20,483 nucleotides of DNA from an uncultured Eubacteriales bacterium (GCA_959602365.1 CAUGSS010000044.1:1-20483); one strand, 5' to 3'. Numbered from the stretch's first letter, positions 7,378 through 15,918 are shown. Notes: generated by a model not told the origin, from the sequence alone. Numbers and translations are program-made.

Positions 7378-8172
7378 TCAAATGATGTGCTTGGCGGCCA
7401 GCTTCTCCACGATGGCGGCGACGGCCTCGTCGGCGGTCAGGTCCTTCAGGACCTCGCCGGCGCCCTTGGCCTCCTTGGTGGTGGAGACGGCCACATAGGT
7501 GGGAGAGCCGGCCAGGCCCACGTTGCTCTCATCCACCACGTCGGCGATGTCGGCATAGGTCATGACCTTGATCTCCTTCTGATAAGCGTCGAAGCAGCCG
7601 CCCACGGACATGTAGCGGGGCTGGTTCAGATCGCCGATGGCGGTGATCAGGCAGGGATACTGCATGCGCACGGTCTGATAACGGTCCTCATACTGGCGCT
7701 GCACGGTGATGGAGGTCTCGTTCACATCCACCAGCTTCTCCACATAGGTGGTGACGGGGATGCCGAGGTGGATGGCGATCTGCACGCCCACCTGGGCGGT
7801 GTCGCCGTCGATGGCCTGGCGGCCGCAGATGACCAGGTCGGCGCCCAGCTTTTTGACGGCGCCGGCGATGGCGGAGGAGGTGGCCCAGGTGTCGGCGCCG
7901 CCCAGCTTCCGGTCGGTCAGCAGCACGGCGTCGTCACAGCCCATGGCCAGGGCCTCCCGCAGGGCGATCTCCGCGGCGGGGATGCCCATGGTGATGACGG
8001 TGACGGTGGTGCCGGGGATCTGCTCCTTGATCTGGAGGGCGGCCTCAATGCCGCACTTGTCGTCGGGGTTGATGATGGCGGGCACGCCGTCCCGGATCAG
8101 GGTATTGGTAACCGGGTCGATCTTGACCTCGGTGGTGTCCGGCACCTGCTTCATGCAAACAACAATCTTCAT
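7378..8172 (-). CDS. etfB: Electron transfer flavoprotein, beta subunit
   Basis: EtfB, 264 residues, the partner of EtfA. It opens MKIVVCMKQVPDTTEVKIDP, the standard start of the family, and carries INPDDKCGIEAALQIKE, VTVITMGIPAAEIALREALA and the nucleotide-binding stretch LVICGRQAIDGDTAQVG. In bifurcating complexes this subunit holds the second FAD and the NADH site. It lies 20 bases after bcd and 17 before etfA, with AGGAGG upstream, so the three are surely one transcript. Confidence 0.96.
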   Translation of the reverse strand: MKIVVCMKQVPDTTEVKIDPVTNTLIRDGVPAIINPDDKCGIEAALQIKEQIPGTTVTVITMGIPAAEIALREALAMGCDDAVLLTDRKLGGADTWATSSAIAGAVKKLGADLVICGRQAIDGDTAQVGVQIAIHLGIPVTTYVEKLVDVNETSITVQRQYEDRYQTVRMQYPCLITAIGDLNQPRYMSVGGCFDAYQKEIKVMTYADIADVVDESNVGLAGSPTYVAVSTTKEAKGAGEVLKDLTADEAVAAIVEKLAAKHII

Positions 8173-8192
8173 GTCTAACGTTTCCTCCTATC

Positions 8193-9332
8193 TCACAGGG
8201 AACCGGCGATGACCATGCGCTGGACCTCGCTGGTGCCTTCGTAGATCTCAGTGATCTTGGCGTCCCGCATCATGCGCTCCACGGGATAGTCACGGGTGTA
8301 GCCGTAACCGCCGAAGAGCTGGACGGCCTTGGTGGTGACAGCCATGGCGGTCTCGGAGGCGAAGAGCTTGGCCTTGGCGGCGGCCACGGCGTAGTTCTCA
8401 CCGGCCTGCTTGGTCAGCGCGGCGTTGTAGACCAGCCACTTGGCGGCGTCGGTGCGGGCCACCAGATCGGCCAGCTGGAACTGGGTGTTCTGCTGCTTGA
8501 AGATGGAGCGGCCGAACTGCTTGCGCTCCTTGGTGTACTTGACGGTCTCCTCGATGGCGCCCTCGGCGATGCCCAGAGCCTGGGCGGCGATGCCGATCCG
8601 GCCGCCGTTCAGGGTGGCCATGGCCAGGTTGAAGCCCTTGTTCTCCTTGCCCAGCATGTTCTCCTTGGGCACGATGCAGTTCTCCATGATGAGCTCGCAG
8701 GTGGAGGAGCCCCGGATGCCCATCTTCTTCTCATGGGCGCCCACGGAGAAGCCGGGGAAGGTGCGCTCCACGATGAAGGCGCTCAGGCCCCGCTGGCCCC
8801 GGGTCTTGTCGGTCATGGCGATGATGATGAACACATCGGCATAGCCGGCGTTGGTGATGAAGATCTTGGAGCCGTTCAGGATGTAGTTCTCGCCCTTCTC
8901 GTCCAGCACAGCCATGGTCTTGACGCCGCCGGCGTCGGTGCCGGCGCCGGGCTCGGTCAGGCCGAAGGCGCCCAGCCACTCGCCGGAGCACAGCTTGGGC
9001 AGGTACTTCTGCTTCTGGGCCTCAGTGCCGAAGTCATAGATGGGGTTGGCGCACAGGCTGGTGTGGGCGGAGAGGATGACGCCGGTGGTGCCGCACACCT
9101 TGCTCAGCTCCTCCACAGCCATGATGTAGCTGAGGTAAGAGGCGCCCTGGCCGCCGTACTCCTTGGGGAAATAGATGCCCATCATGCCCAGCTTGGCCAT
9201 CTTTTTGACGGTTTCCTCGGGGAAGCGCTCTTCCTCGTCCACCTCCTGGGCCAGGGGCTTGACCTCGTTCTCAGCGAAGCTGCGGAGCATCTGCTGGACG
9301 AGGAGTTCTTCTTTAGACAGATTAAAATCCAT
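8193..9332 (-). CDS. bcd: Short-chain (butyryl-CoA type) acyl-CoA dehydrogenase
   Basis: A 379-residue FAD-dependent acyl-CoA dehydrogenase. Motifs seen are FGLTEPGAGTDAGG (flavin and substrate site), GIRGSSTCELIMENCIVP, the mid-chain KERKQFGRSIFKQQ, and near the C-terminus IYEGTSEVQRMVIAG, where Glu365 is the expected catalytic base, placed as in butyryl-CoA dehydrogenases. Its position between hbd and etfBA supports the reaction crotonyl-CoA to butyryl-CoA. AGGAGG lies about 9 bases before the ATG. A hairpin separates it from hbd, which may change the ratio of the downstream three genes to crt and hbd. Substrate chain length is inferred from context. Confidence 0.93.
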   Translation of the reverse strand: MDFNLSKEELLVQQMLRSFAENEVKPLAQEVDEEERFPEETVKKMAKLGMMGIYFPKEYGGQGASYLSYIMAVEELSKVCGTTGVILSAHTSLCANPIYDFGTEAQKQKYLPKLCSGEWLGAFGLTEPGAGTDAGGVKTMAVLDEKGENYILNGSKIFITNAGYADVFIIIAMTDKTRGQRGLSAFIVERTFPGFSVGAHEKKMGIRGSSTCELIMENCIVPKENMLGKENKGFNLAMATLNGGRIGIAAQALGIAEGAIEETVKYTKERKQFGRSIFKQQNTQFQLADLVARTDAAKWLVYNAALTKQAGENYAVAAAKAKLFASETAMAVTTKAVQLFGGYGYTRDYPVERMMRDAKITEIYEGTSEVQRMVIAGSL

Positions 9333-9362
9333 GGATCGGTTCCTCCTAGTGATTTATTTATA

Positions 9363-9393
9363 TATGAGCCGGCCTTTGAAAAGCCGGCTCATA
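9363..9393 (-). terminator. Intercistronic hairpin between hbd and bcd (attenuator or processing site)
   Basis: An 11-bp perfect stem (9363-9373 with 9383-9393, arms TATGAGCCGGC and GCCGGCTCATA) with a 9-base loop lies in the 80-base gap after hbd. The minus-strand tail ATATAAATAAATC is AT-rich but lacks a T tract. A partial terminator or RNA-processing/stability element are both possible. Confidence 0.5.
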
Positions 9394-9412
9394 CAGAAAT
9401 ACGGGTGTGAAC

Positions 9413-10270
9413 TTAGTGCTTGAAGAAGCCCTCGCCGGACTTGTTGCCCAGCTTGCCCGCCCGCACCATCTTGCGCAGCAGCAGGGAGGCGCGATACTTG
9501 CTGTCGTGGGTCTCCTCATAGATGGTATCCATGATGGCCAGGCAGGTGTCCAGGCCGATGAAGTCGGCCAGGGTCAGCGGGCCCATGGGGTGGTTGCAGC
9601 CCAGGCGCATGGCGGTGTCGATGTCCTCGGGGGAGGCGACGCCGTTCTGGACCAGCTCCACGGCCTCGTTGATCATGGGGATCAGCAGGCGGTTGCAGAC
9701 GAAGCCGGGGGCCTCAGCCACGGTGACCGGGGTCTTGCCGATCTCCTGGGCGAGGGCGAAGATGGTGTTGTAGGTATCGTCGGAGGTGTTGCCGCCCCGG
9801 ATGACCTCGATCAGCTTCATGGCCACGGGGGGATTGAAGAAGTGCATGCCGATGACCTTGTCCTTGCTGGTCACAGCGGAGGCGATCTCGGTGATGGAGA
9901 TGGAGGAGGTGTTGGTGGCCAGGATGCACTCAGGCTTGGTGGCAGCATCCAGCTTCTGGAAGATGCTCTTCTTCAGGTCCAGGCGCTCCACAGCGGCCTC
10001 AACCACCAGATCCACATCGTTCAGAATGCCCTCGTACTCGGTGGCGGCCACAAAGCTCATGCGGCCCTTCAGCTCGTCCACATACTCCTGGGTCATCTTG
10101 CCCTTGGAGATCATCTTGGCAAAGCCCTTGTCCAGGGCGGCCTCAGAGGCGGCGATGATGGCGTCGTTGATGTCCACAACGATGACGCTCTTTCCCGCGG
10201 TGGCAAAGACCTGGGCGATGCCGCGGCCCATCTGGCCGGCGCCGACGACAGCAACTTTCTCGATAGACAT
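9413..10270 (-). CDS. hbd: 3-hydroxybutyryl-CoA dehydrogenase
   Basis: A 285-residue Hbd that reduces acetoacetyl-CoA to 3-hydroxybutyryl-CoA with NAD(P)H. The Rossmann loop is GAGQMG at residues 10-15. The catalytic-region block GMHFFNPP, then APGFVCNRLLIPMINEA, the DIDTAMRLGCNHPMGPLTLADFIG region, and the C-terminal NKSGEGFF are all typical. The ATG at 10270 was chosen for AGGAGG 8 bases upstream and its match to the family start; an in-frame extension of 8 codons has no such site. It lies 76 bases after crt. Confidence 0.96.
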   Translation of the reverse strand: MSIEKVAVVGAGQMGRGIAQVFATAGKSVIVVDINDAIIAASEAALDKGFAKMISKGKMTQEYVDELKGRMSFVAATEYEGILNDVDLVVEAAVERLDLKKSIFQKLDAATKPECILATNTSSISITEIASAVTSKDKVIGMHFFNPPVAMKLIEVIRGGNTSDDTYNTIFALAQEIGKTPVTVAEAPGFVCNRLLIPMINEAVELVQNGVASPEDIDTAMRLGCNHPMGPLTLADFIGLDTCLAIMDTIYEETHDSKYRASLLLRKMVRAGKLGNKSGEGFFKH

Positions 10271-10346
10271 AGCGTTTTCCTCCTGTAATTCCAATTTTTA
10301 TAATTATAATGAAAGACTGATGGGATGGGGATAAGACCGCGGCCGC

Positions 10347-11138
<792 letters not shown>

Positions 11139-11163
11139 GGTTTTCTACCTCCAATGACTGAGC

Positions 11164-11181
11164 TTGTTAATTTTTTAACAC
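11164..11181. promoter_or_regulatory. Rex-type redox operator at the crt promoter
   Basis: The sequence TTGTTAAttttTTAACAC matches the clostridial Rex consensus TTGTTAANNNNTTAACAA at 13 of 14 defined bases. It covers about +1 to +18 of the predicted crt transcript. Rex is a repressor released from DNA by high NADH, and Rex control of butyrate genes is known in Clostridium from established work. Binding here is inference; no rex gene is in the window. Confidence 0.8.
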
Positions 11182-11188
11182 TAAATTC

Positions 11189-11217
11189 AGTATAATCAAT
11201 CTGCTTGGAAATGGCAA
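11189..11217 (-). promoter_or_regulatory. Sigma-A promoter of the butyrate operon
   Basis: On the minus strand TTGCCA (11212-11217), a 17-base spacer and TATACT (11189-11194). The predicted start near 11182 gives a leader of about 44 bases. The Rex-type palindrome begins at or just past the start point. Confidence 0.8.
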
Positions 11218-11338
11218 GAGAAACTTTTGAAAAACTGTATGAAAAAAGAAAAAAAGGAGGGGGCAAATTGTACAAAATTGTGAGAGCAGCCGTGGACAGA
11301 CTATCAAGAATTGCCAAGAACAAAGGGGGGATACCCGG

Positions 11339-11367
11339 TTGACAACTGTAGCCCCGGCCCGTATAAT
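11339..11367 (+). promoter_or_regulatory. Perfect consensus sigma-A promoter for the 177-residue protein gene
   Basis: TTGACA (11339-11344), exactly 17 bases, TATAAT (11362-11367). All 12 consensus bases match. The leader is about 53 bases. It diverges from the butyrate promoter, with 121 bases between the two -35 hexamers. Confidence 0.9.
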
Positions 11368-11426
11368 CAATGAAAAGGTCAGGGAAATAGGTTTCAAACA
11401 GATCTATTGAAAGGAGCGGCATTTGT

Positions 11427-11960
11427 ATGAGTCAGCAGATCAGCAGTACCATGAAAACGACAGATACCGTGGGGGTGGTACAGCCGGAGCAGCTCAGGGA
11501 GATTTACGACCATTTCACCGAGTCGGTTCGGGATCTGGGCAATAAAGCCAAAGGGCACGCCGGCAGCAAGAAATTGGGCAACAGTTTTATGCACTGGATC
11601 GGCGGCGGCCATATCCGCACAGACCGGGACCGGCTCTGTGAGGAGTTCCTGGAGCAGGTGCAGGGCTTTTTGGGAGAGTTTGACACCGGGCTGCAGGGGC
11701 TGGCGCCGGAGGAGGCGGCCGCGCTCTGCGGACAGGTGGCCGACATCATGCTGGATCCCATTCCGCCCAAGTCCAACGCCACCACCGATTTGATGAAGCG
11801 GGCGATGCGCTCCCAGTTCAAGCCCTTTTTGAAGTATCTGACCCCGGAGCAGCTCCAGACCGCCAGTGAACAGATTCAGGAGGGCTATCGCCTCCGGGAC
11901 CTGCTCCCCGTGGAGCGGGAGATGGTCAAGGAGATCGAAGGCATGCTCTCCGGCCAGTGA
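11427..11960 (+). CDS. Protein of unknown function, 177 residues
   Basis: I do not recognise this protein. It is soluble, has no signal peptide or membrane segment, and looks mostly helical and acidic. Residues about 20-45 (LREIYDHFTESVRDLGNKAK) and 60-90 could form amphipathic helices, a Pro-rich turn lies near residues 108-115 (MLDPIPPKSNA), and the C-terminal third is helical with alternating Glu, Gln and Leu. There is one GGG turn at HWIGGGHIR and no recognisable catalytic motif. AAGGAG lies about 10 bases before the ATG and the promoter is perfect consensus, which supports strong expression. The opposite strand is also open across this region, but that reading is rich in Leu, Pro and His and looks like a shadow. 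It sits divergent to the butyrate operon. Confidence 0.75.
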   Translation: MSQQISSTMKTTDTVGVVQPEQLREIYDHFTESVRDLGNKAKGHAGSKKLGNSFMHWIGGGHIRTDRDRLCEEFLEQVQGFLGEFDTGLQGLAPEEAAALCGQVADIMLDPIPPKSNATTDLMKRAMRSQFKPFLKYLTPEQLQTASEQIQEGYRLRDLLPVEREMVKEIEGMLSGQ

Positions 11961-12021
11961 CCGGAAGCGCGGGGGGATATCCGCAGGGCGAAGCAAATAC
12001 ATTCATAAAAGTGCTTTATAA

Positions 12022-12051
12022 AATATAACATCAATCCATCGACAAAGTCAA
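12022..12051 (-). promoter_or_regulatory. Possible antisense promoter in an AT-rich island
   Basis: On the minus strand TTGACT (12046-12051) is followed after 18 bases by TATATT (12022-12027), or after 17 by TTATAT. It points into the 3' end of the 177-residue protein gene and has no gene of its own downstream. The rest of the 278-base gap 11961-12238 holds only the murC terminator; I see no small gene in it. Confidence 0.3.
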
Positions 12052-12148
12052 TATGCATTTGCGGCAAAGCGGAAAATAACCCGGTTCCGGCGTCAGATCG
12101 ATCCATGGGGGAGAAGAAGCGGTGCTGCACTTGAACACAGAGATGGAG

Positions 12149-12185
12149 AAAAAACGAGTCCGGCGCGTAATTCGCGCCGGACTCG
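12149..12185 (-). terminator. Intrinsic terminator of murC
   Basis: A perfect 13-bp stem (12155-12167 with 12173-12185, arms CGAGTCCGGCGCG and CGCGCCGGACTCG) with a TAATT loop. On the minus strand TTTTTT follows (12149-12154). It is 53 bases past the murC stop. Confidence 0.92.
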
Positions 12186-12238
12186 TGGCAATTAGAGAGA
12201 AAGAGAAAATGCTGTTTTGAGTTTTGTTCTTGCGCCGT

Positions 12239-13642
12239 TCAGGAGGGGAGGGCCTGCGTTTCCTCGGTCATACCCGCCAGAGCTTCGCCCACCTGGTAGA
12301 TATCGCCGGCCCCCACGGTGAGGATCAGATCTCCGGGCCGGGCCAGCTCCTTCAGCCGGGCGGTCACATCGGCCAGGGTGGGGCAGTAGATGGCGCCGGG
12401 AATGCACTCGGCGATGTCCCTGGAGGAGATGCCCACGGTGTTTTTCTCCCGGGCGGCGTAAATCTCCGCCAGCAGGGTGATGTCGGGGCGTTTGAGCTCC
12501 TGGACAAAGTCGCTGAACAGCGCTTTGGTGCGGGTATAGGTGTGGGGCTGGAACGCGCAGATGACCCGCTCGTAGCCCAGGGTCTTGGCGGTGTCCAGCA
12601 GCACATGGAGTTCTCCGGGGTGATGGGCGTAGTCGTCGTAGATCATGGCCCCGTTGTACTCGCCTTTGCACTGGAAGCGGCGCTCGGCCCCCCGATAGGC
12701 GTGCAGCCCTGCGGCGATGGCCTCGGGAGAAACGCCGATGGTCAGAGTGGCGGCGGCGGCGGCCAGCGCGTTTTCCACGTTGTGCCGGCCGGGCACGCTG
12801 AGCTCAATGCGGGCCAGCTTTTTGCCCTCCTGCATCAGGTCAAAGTGTCCGTTGCCGTTGACATACTCCAGATTTTCGCAGTAGACGTCCGCGTAATCCC
12901 CCATGCCGAAGGTGAACATGTGGCGGTTGATGCCGTCCAGGGTGTCCATGGTATTGCGGTCGTCGGCGTTGGCCACCACTACGCCGTCCTCCGCGGGGAC
13001 CAGATCGGCGAAGCGGCGGAAGGAATTTTCCACATCCGCCAGGTCCTTGAAGAAGTCCAGATGATCGGCCTCGATGTCCAGAATCACGGCGGTGGTGGGG
13101 CGGAAGGACAGGAAGGAGTTGCAGTATTCGCAGCTCTCCAGAATAATGGTATCCCCTTTGCCCACCCGGTGGCCGGCGTGGAGCAGAGGCAGGGTGCCGC
13201 CGATCATCACCGTGGGGTCCATCTGGGCGGCCATCACAATATGGGTGCACATGGAGGTGGTGGTGGTTTTGCCATGGGTGCCGGAGATGCAAAGGGCGTG
13301 CTTGTAGTCGCTCATCAGCGCGCCCCAGGCCTGGGCCCGCTCATAGACCGGAATTCCAGCTTCTCTGGCCCCGGCGATCTCCGGGTTGTCATCGTGGACA
13401 GCGGCGGTGCGGATGACCAGATCGGCGCCTTTGGCCCCCTCGGCGAAGTGGCCGATGGCCACGGGAATGCCCAGGGAGCGCAAATGCTCCACCGTGCGGC
13501 TTTCTTTCATATCCGAGCCAGTGACCACCACGCCCAGGCCGTGGAGCACCTCTGCCAGCGGCGCCATGGAGACGCCGCCGATGCCCACCAGATGGGCCCG
13601 GCAGCCGGGTTTGAGACAGCATTTAAGTTCGGAAACGGTCAT
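12239..13642 (-). CDS. murC: UDP-N-acetylmuramate--L-alanine ligase
   Basis: MurC, 467 residues, adds L-alanine to UDP-MurNAc in cytoplasmic peptidoglycan synthesis using ATP. The N-terminal Rossmann part shows HLVGIGGVSMAPLAEVL and TGSDMKES. The Mur-ligase P-loop is GTHGKTTTT at 121-129, followed by IGGTLPLL, the catalytic-domain EADHLDFFKD and GRHNVENALAA, and the third-domain DDYAHHPGE and FQPHTYTRTKAL. Length is normal. The ATG at 13642 has AGGAGG 8 bases upstream. It appears monocistronic, with its own promoter and terminator. Confidence 0.97.
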   Translation of the reverse strand: MTVSELKCCLKPGCRAHLVGIGGVSMAPLAEVLHGLGVVVTGSDMKESRTVEHLRSLGIPVAIGHFAEGAKGADLVIRTAAVHDDNPEIAGAREAGIPVYERAQAWGALMSDYKHALCISGTHGKTTTTSMCTHIVMAAQMDPTVMIGGTLPLLHAGHRVGKGDTIILESCEYCNSFLSFRPTTAVILDIEADHLDFFKDLADVENSFRRFADLVPAEDGVVVANADDRNTMDTLDGINRHMFTFGMGDYADVYCENLEYVNGNGHFDLMQEGKKLARIELSVPGRHNVENALAAAAATLTIGVSPEAIAAGLHAYRGAERRFQCKGEYNGAMIYDDYAHHPGELHVLLDTAKTLGYERVICAFQPHTYTRTKALFSDFVQELKRPDITLLAEIYAAREKNTVGISSRDIAECIPGAIYCPTLADVTARLKELARPGDLILTVGAGDIYQVGEALAGMTEETQALPS

Positions 13643-13698
13643 GAAACAGGCCTCCTAATGCAGCCGTAAAAAAGATCCTTTTATTCATAAGCTTCAAT

Positions 13699-13727
13699 AT
13701 TATATTCCCTCCCATAGGGAAATTCAA
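13699..13727 (-). promoter_or_regulatory. Sigma-A promoter of murC
   Basis: On the minus strand TTGAAT (13722-13727), 17 bases, TATAAT (13699-13704). The spacer contains CCCTATGGG, a short palindrome. The leader is about 50 bases. Confidence 0.8.
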
Positions 13728-13775
13728 GCTATTTTTGCGGATTTGGATCACATTTTCTCAATCCCACGATTTCGG

Positions 13776-13804
13776 TTGAAGCGGGCCGGGGTTTATGGTA
13801 CAAT
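13776..13804 (+). promoter_or_regulatory. Sigma-A promoter of the RlmI-like methyltransferase gene
   Basis: TTGAAG (13776-13781), 17 bases, TACAAT (13799-13804). It diverges from the murC promoter. Because the -10 box overlaps an upstream in-frame ATG at 13795, that ATG cannot be the start used from this promoter. Confidence 0.7.
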
Positions 13805-13857
13805 TTGCAGAAAATCATGGGACGGCTGAGCAAATGACCGGAAAGGAAGCGGAAGAG

Positions 13858-15087
13858 ATGAAGCAGCAGCGGGATTATCCAAAGGTATTTATTACCTCCA
13901 AGGCGGAGCGCAGCATCAAGGCGGGCCACCCCTGGGTCTACGGCGAGGAGATTCGCCGCAGCGAGGGCGAACCGGAGAACGGCGGACTGGTGGACGTGAT
14001 GGCGGGCAGCGCTTATCTGGGGACGGGTTTTTACAATCCGGCCTCCAAAATTACCGTGCGGCTGATCTCCCGCAACGCCAATGACCGCTTTGACGCGGCG
14101 TTCTGGCACCGGCGGGTGGAGTACGCCCTCCGGTACCGCTGCACCGTCATGCCAGGGCCCGACTTCCAGTGCTGCCGGCTGATCCACGGGGAGGCGGACC
14201 AGATGCCCGGCCTGACCGTAGACCGCTACGGGGATGTGCTGTCGGTACAGGTGCTCTCCCTGGGGATGGAGCGGGTCAAGGACGTGGTATTCTCCGCGCT
14301 GCTGGAGGTGCTCCAGGCGATGGGGGAGGAGATCCGCGGCATCTTTGAGCGCAATGATGTGTCCATCCGGGTCCGGGAGGGAATGGAGCAGAACAAGGGC
14401 TGGTATCCCATCCCGGGGCCGGAGCCCCCGGCCTCCCCGGTGGTGCAGATTGTGGAGAACGGCATCCGCTATCTGGTGGATGTGGAAAACGGGCAGAAAA
14501 CCGGCTTTTTCCTGGATCAAAAGTACAACCGGGCTGCGGTGGGCCGGATCGCCGCCGGCAAGCGGGTGCTGGACTGCTTCACCCACACCGGCTCCTTTGG
14601 CCTGAACGCGGCAAAGGGCGGGGCGGCACATGTGACAAGCGTGGACATTTCTCAGGCGGCCATCGATATGGCCGCAGAAAACGCCCGGCGCAACGGCCTG
14701 GAGGGGAAGATGGACTTCCTGTGCCGCAATGTGTTTGAGCTGCTGACCGAGCTGAGCGAGCAGAAGTGCCGGGACTATGATTTCATTATTCTGGACCCGC
14801 CCGCCTTTACCAAATCCCGCCAGACCGTCCAGTCCGCCATCCGGGGCTACCGGGAGATCAACCGCCGGGCCATGAAGCTGCTGCCCCGGGGCGGGTATCT
14901 GGCCACCTGCTCCTGCTCCCACTTTATGACCGATGAGCTCTTCCGCAAGATGCTCGCCTCTGCCGCCTCCGACGCGGCGGTCTCCCTGCGCCAGGTGGAG
15001 GAGCGGCAGCAGAGCCCGGATCACCCCATCCTCTGGAACGTGCCTGAGACCGACTATCTGAAGTTCTATATTTTCCAGGTGGTGTGA
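13858..15087 (+). CDS. Class I rRNA (cytosine-C5) methyltransferase, RlmI-like
   Basis: A 409-residue SAM-dependent methyltransferase of the RlmI/YwbD (COG1092) type, which modify a cytosine in 23S rRNA. The N-terminal PUA-like RNA-binding domain spans about residues 1-80 (SIKAGHPWVYGEEIRR, DVMAGSAYLGTGFYNP). A linker carries MPGLTVDRYGDVLSVQ. The methyltransferase domain starts near residue 210 with QKTGFFLDQK, then VLDCFTHTGSFGLNAAKGGA (SAM loop), SVDISQAAIDMA, the catalytic IILDPPAFTKSR and CSCSHFM. Of three in-frame ATGs (13795, 13834, 13858) I prefer the last: the first lies in the promoter and family similarity begins there. The target base is inferred from the family. Confidence 0.88.
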   Translation: MKQQRDYPKVFITSKAERSIKAGHPWVYGEEIRRSEGEPENGGLVDVMAGSAYLGTGFYNPASKITVRLISRNANDRFDAAFWHRRVEYALRYRCTVMPGPDFQCCRLIHGEADQMPGLTVDRYGDVLSVQVLSLGMERVKDVVFSALLEVLQAMGEEIRGIFERNDVSIRVREGMEQNKGWYPIPGPEPPASPVVQIVENGIRYLVDVENGQKTGFFLDQKYNRAAVGRIAAGKRVLDCFTHTGSFGLNAAKGGAAHVTSVDISQAAIDMAAENARRNGLEGKMDFLCRNVFELLTELSEQKCRDYDFIILDPPAFTKSRQTVQSAIRGYREINRRAMKLLPRGGYLATCSCSHFMTDELFRKMLASAASDAAVSLRQVEERQQSPDHPILWNVPETDYLKFYIFQVV

Positions 15088-15260
15088 GCGGGCCGGAGGC
15101 ATCCCCTCCGGTGACGGCGGTGAGGCCGCGGGGTTGCTGCGGCTGAAATGCGGCCGCTCCGCTGCCGGCACTTGGTTCATCCCATTTGAACCGCGCAGGT
15201 TCTTTTCCCGGTGTTCTCTGCATACAATGCAGCGAGAAACCGAGGAAAAGGAGCGGCAAT

Positions 15261-15890
15261 ATGCGGACCTATTGGAACGAAAATGTGGGGAGTTTTGCGG
15301 GCACTGTCCTGGACGAGCCGGAATTCTCCCATGAGAATCACGGAGAGGACTATTTCCGCCTGCCTCTGCAGGTGCTGCGGCTGTCCGGGGCGGAGGATAT
15401 CCTGCCCGTTCTGGTGAGCCGAACCCAGCTGGAGCAGCTGCCGGTGCACCCCGGAGACCGGCTGGGGGTGGCGGGGGAAATCCGCTCCTTTAACAACCGC
15501 TCCGGCTGCGGCAGCCGGTTGGTGCTCACGGTTTTTGCCAGGCAGATTGCCCCCGCAGAGGGGGAGGACTGGAACCAGGTGGCGCTGGCCGGGGTGCTGT
15601 GCAAAAAGCCGGTGTACCGCCGCACGCCGCTGGGGCGGGAAATCTGTGACCTCACCCTGGCGGTGAACCGGCGCTATGGCCGCTCGGACTATCTGCCCTG
15701 TATCGCCTGGGGAACGGTGGCCCGGACCTGCGCCTGCCTGGACGTGGGGGACGCCATCCGGCTGGAGGGACGCTTCCAGAGCCGGGGCTACACCAAAAAC
15801 GTGGACGACCAGGTGATTCACCGCACCGCCTATGAGGTCTCCATCATGTCCATGCAGCGCCTGGTGACGCCTCTTTTTGCAGGGGAGTAA
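15261..15890 (+). CDS. Single-stranded DNA-binding-like protein with two OB folds
   Basis: A 209-residue protein. The C-terminal part (about residues 108-200) is SSB-like: LAGVLCKKPVYRRTPLGREI, then LAVNRRYGRSDYLPCIAWG and GDAIRLEGRFQSRGYTKN, matching the strand pattern and Arg/Tyr positions of bacterial SSB and PriB. The N-terminal part (about 8-95) has a similar but weaker pattern (FAGTVLDEPEFSHENHGEDY, GDRLGVAGEIRSFNNRSG), suggesting a second OB fold. It lacks the acidic DDDIPF-like tail of canonical SSB, so it is unlikely to be the essential SSB. The ATG at 15261 has AAGGAG 7 bases upstream. It lies 173 bases after the methyltransferase gene, in a GC-rich gap with short hairpins but no T tract; the two may be cotranscribed. 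Confidence 0.82.
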   Translation: MRTYWNENVGSFAGTVLDEPEFSHENHGEDYFRLPLQVLRLSGAEDILPVLVSRTQLEQLPVHPGDRLGVAGEIRSFNNRSGCGSRLVLTVFARQIAPAEGEDWNQVALAGVLCKKPVYRRTPLGREICDLTLAVNRRYGRSDYLPCIAWGTVARTCACLDVGDAIRLEGRFQSRGYTKNVDDQVIHRTAYEVSIMSMQRLVTPLFAGE

Positions 15891-15918
15891 AAAATTTCTT
15901 GCAGAATTGAAAAATCCC

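Noticed and set aside
6377..7498. Long open frames on the plus strand opposite etfA, etfB, bcd and hbd
   Set aside because: They are Gly, Ala, Asp, His and Val-rich mirror images of strongly codon-biased genes, with no motifs.
10295..10320. TATAAT-like sequence (TTATAATTATAA palindrome) in the crt-hbd gap as an hbd promoter
   Set aside because: No -35 hexamer lies at a proper distance; an AT-rich palindrome alone is not enough.
11394..12002. A 202-codon open frame on the minus strand opposite the 177-residue protein gene
   Set aside because: It is rich in Leu, Pro, Gly and His, has no good ribosome binding site and resembles no protein, while the plus-strand frame has a perfect promoter and a ribosome binding site. 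GC-rich codon use leaves antisense frames open.
15093..15111. CCGGAGG/CCTCCGG stem after the methyltransferase gene as a terminator
   Set aside because: The stem is 7 bp and no T tract follows.
15223..15228. TACAAT before the SSB-like gene as a promoter
   Set aside because: The hexamer 17 bases upstream is TTCTTT, a poor -35. It may work weakly, but read-through from the methyltransferase gene is as likely.
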